DNA from: Candidatus Kerfeldbacteria bacterium
Lineage (GTDB): Bacteria; Patescibacteriota; Patescibacteriia; SBBC01; CAIJZX01
DNA length: 12,688 nucleotides
Assembly (NCBI GenBank): GCA_016217865.1
Contig: JACRFO010000101.1
Location: 1 to 12,688 of the forward strand
Reading direction: 5' to 3'
Within the stretch, counting starts at the first letter, position 1; the number at the start of each line of letters is the position of its first letter. A model generated the notes under the pieces. It had not been told where the DNA came from. It worked only from the letters and a program-made list of their open reading frames with translations, and made no database searches. Shown here one piece after another: positions 11,991-12,688 of the stretch. Position numbers and translations under genes: made by a program.

Positions 11991-12688
11991 TCAGGCAAAC
12001 CCGGGGAAATAATCGGTTTTGATGCGCCGCGAGGATATTCCCATCGAGGCGAGGAGACGCTTGTATGCCCGAACCATCGCTTCCGGTCCGGAGATGTAGA
12101 AGAGTCGTTCGCGGTAATCCGGAATGTGGCGCTTCACCATCTCGGCCGTGATACGTCCGTGCTCGCCGGTCCAATCACCGGGAACCTTCGACTCATCTCC
12201 AAGCACATATATGGTTTTCATTCCGAGCTGTTGTTCAGCTGCATCAAAGATATCACGGTAAGCGATATCACCCACCGTCTGGCTGGCATAGAGGAGTATC
12301 ATCGATCGGTTCTCATGCTGGTCGAGACAGTACTGGACGATGCTACGGAACGGCGTCACCCCAATCCCGCCAGCGATGAACGCTAGTTTCGTCTGTTGAG
12401 CTTTCGGCAGGGTAAAGTCGCCGTCCCGCTCTGATGCGACAATAGCTTGTCCGGGTGCCAGCGTCAACAAGCGTTGCTTGAAGGTGCTTGATGGTTTGTA
12501 CATTTTTAAGCCGAGGCGGAGCACCGACTCGGATGGCGACGAGGCTAGGGTGAAGTAGCGCCGCCAACCGCGTTGGTCAGCGTGGGCATGCGGAACAGTC
12601 CAGGCCATGTACTGACCGGCTGCGTACGGAACCGGTCGCGGTGTCGTGAAGATGAATTCATAGACACTATCGGCGATACGCTCTTTCC
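11991..12688 (-). CDS. FAD/NAD(P)-binding reductase, cut by right edge
   Basis: The visible 231 residues are the ferredoxin-NADP-reductase-type module. Open frame continues right of the Met at 12608 to the window edge (ERIADSVYEFIFTTP, AAGQYM), so the start lies outside. From that Met: RRYFTLASS (16-24) is the RxY[ST]xxS FAD motif, GGIGVTPF (80-87) binds NAD(P), and SGPEAM (173-178) is the nucleotide-domain end; the protein closes on TDYFPGF. It transfers electrons from NAD(P)H through flavin to a ferredoxin-like partner or a membrane acceptor. The partner domain, if any, would be N-terminal and is not visible. The DUF2079 gene follows after 56 bases with its own promoter. Confidence 0.9.
   Translation of the reverse strand, partial: KERIADSVYEFIFTTPRPVPYAAGQYMAWTVPHAHADQRGWRRYFTLASSPSESVLRLGLKMYKPSSTFKQRLLTLAPGQAIVASERDGDFTLPKAQQTKLAFIAGGIGVTPFRSIVQYCLDQHENRSMILLYASQTVGDIAYRDIFDAAEQQLGMKTIYVLGDESKVPGDWTGEHGRITAEMVKRHIPDYRERLFYISGPEAMVRAYKRLLASMGISSRRIKTDYFPGFA

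Noticed and set aside
11935..12174. 80-residue N-terminal extension of the DUF2079 protein
   Set aside because: It overlaps the reductase gene and the predicted promoter at 11941-11968; the sequence is not protein-like.

Overview
The window looks like a chromosomal segment of a bacterium with a small genome, most plausibly a member of the Candidate Phyla Radiation (Patescibacteria). The evidence is gene content: small DUF/COG-type proteins (DUF1428, DUF1761, PhnB-like VOC, Nudix), a 57-residue membrane protein of a kind I associate with these genomes, and many short membrane proteins. There is no rRNA, tRNA, CRISPR array, transposase or phage gene, so the lineage is an inference. Almost everything is on the minus strand. 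Only a collagen-like secreted protein and an M23 peptidase (9.2-10.5 kb) are on the plus strand.

Layout. 1-2.1 kb: the start of a gene leaving the left edge, a hypothetical soluble protein, and two adjacent membrane-anchored paralogues that resemble a minimal SPFH domain. This block is GC-rich and has textbook signals: strong Shine-Dalgarno (SD) sites, two hairpin terminators and TTGA-type promoters. 2.2-3.5 kb: an exported protein with a PsbP-like N-terminal part and an apparently dead M23 fold, behind a near-leaderless promoter with a perfect inverted repeat. 3.6-5.1 kb: an AT-richer cluster (Nudix, PhnB-like VOC, DUF1428, one small ORF). 5.1-5.5 kb: DUF1761 membrane protein. 5.6-7.6 kb: a tight operon of a histidine phosphatase, a COG2187-like phosphotransferase and a two-helix membrane protein. 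7.7-8.9 kb: three small integral membrane proteins. 9.0-9.24 kb: a divergent intergenic region with mutually exclusive RNA-type stems, an SD site complementary to the whole 16S tail, and a short leader ORF. 9.2-10.5 kb: the collagen-like protein and an intact M23 endopeptidase. 10.5-11.9 kb: a DUF2079 membrane protein convergent with the peptidase. 12.0 kb to the right edge: a flavin-dependent ferredoxin/flavodoxin-type reductase, cut by the window.

Common thread: most products are in or outside the membrane (exported M23-like proteins, collagen-like surface protein, DUF2079, several multi-pass proteins), suggesting an envelope-oriented neighbourhood without one clear pathway. The tightest functional unit is the phosphatase-kinase operon. 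The most unusual signals are non-coding: leaderless promoters, palindromes at promoters, and the layered leader in front of the collagen-like gene.
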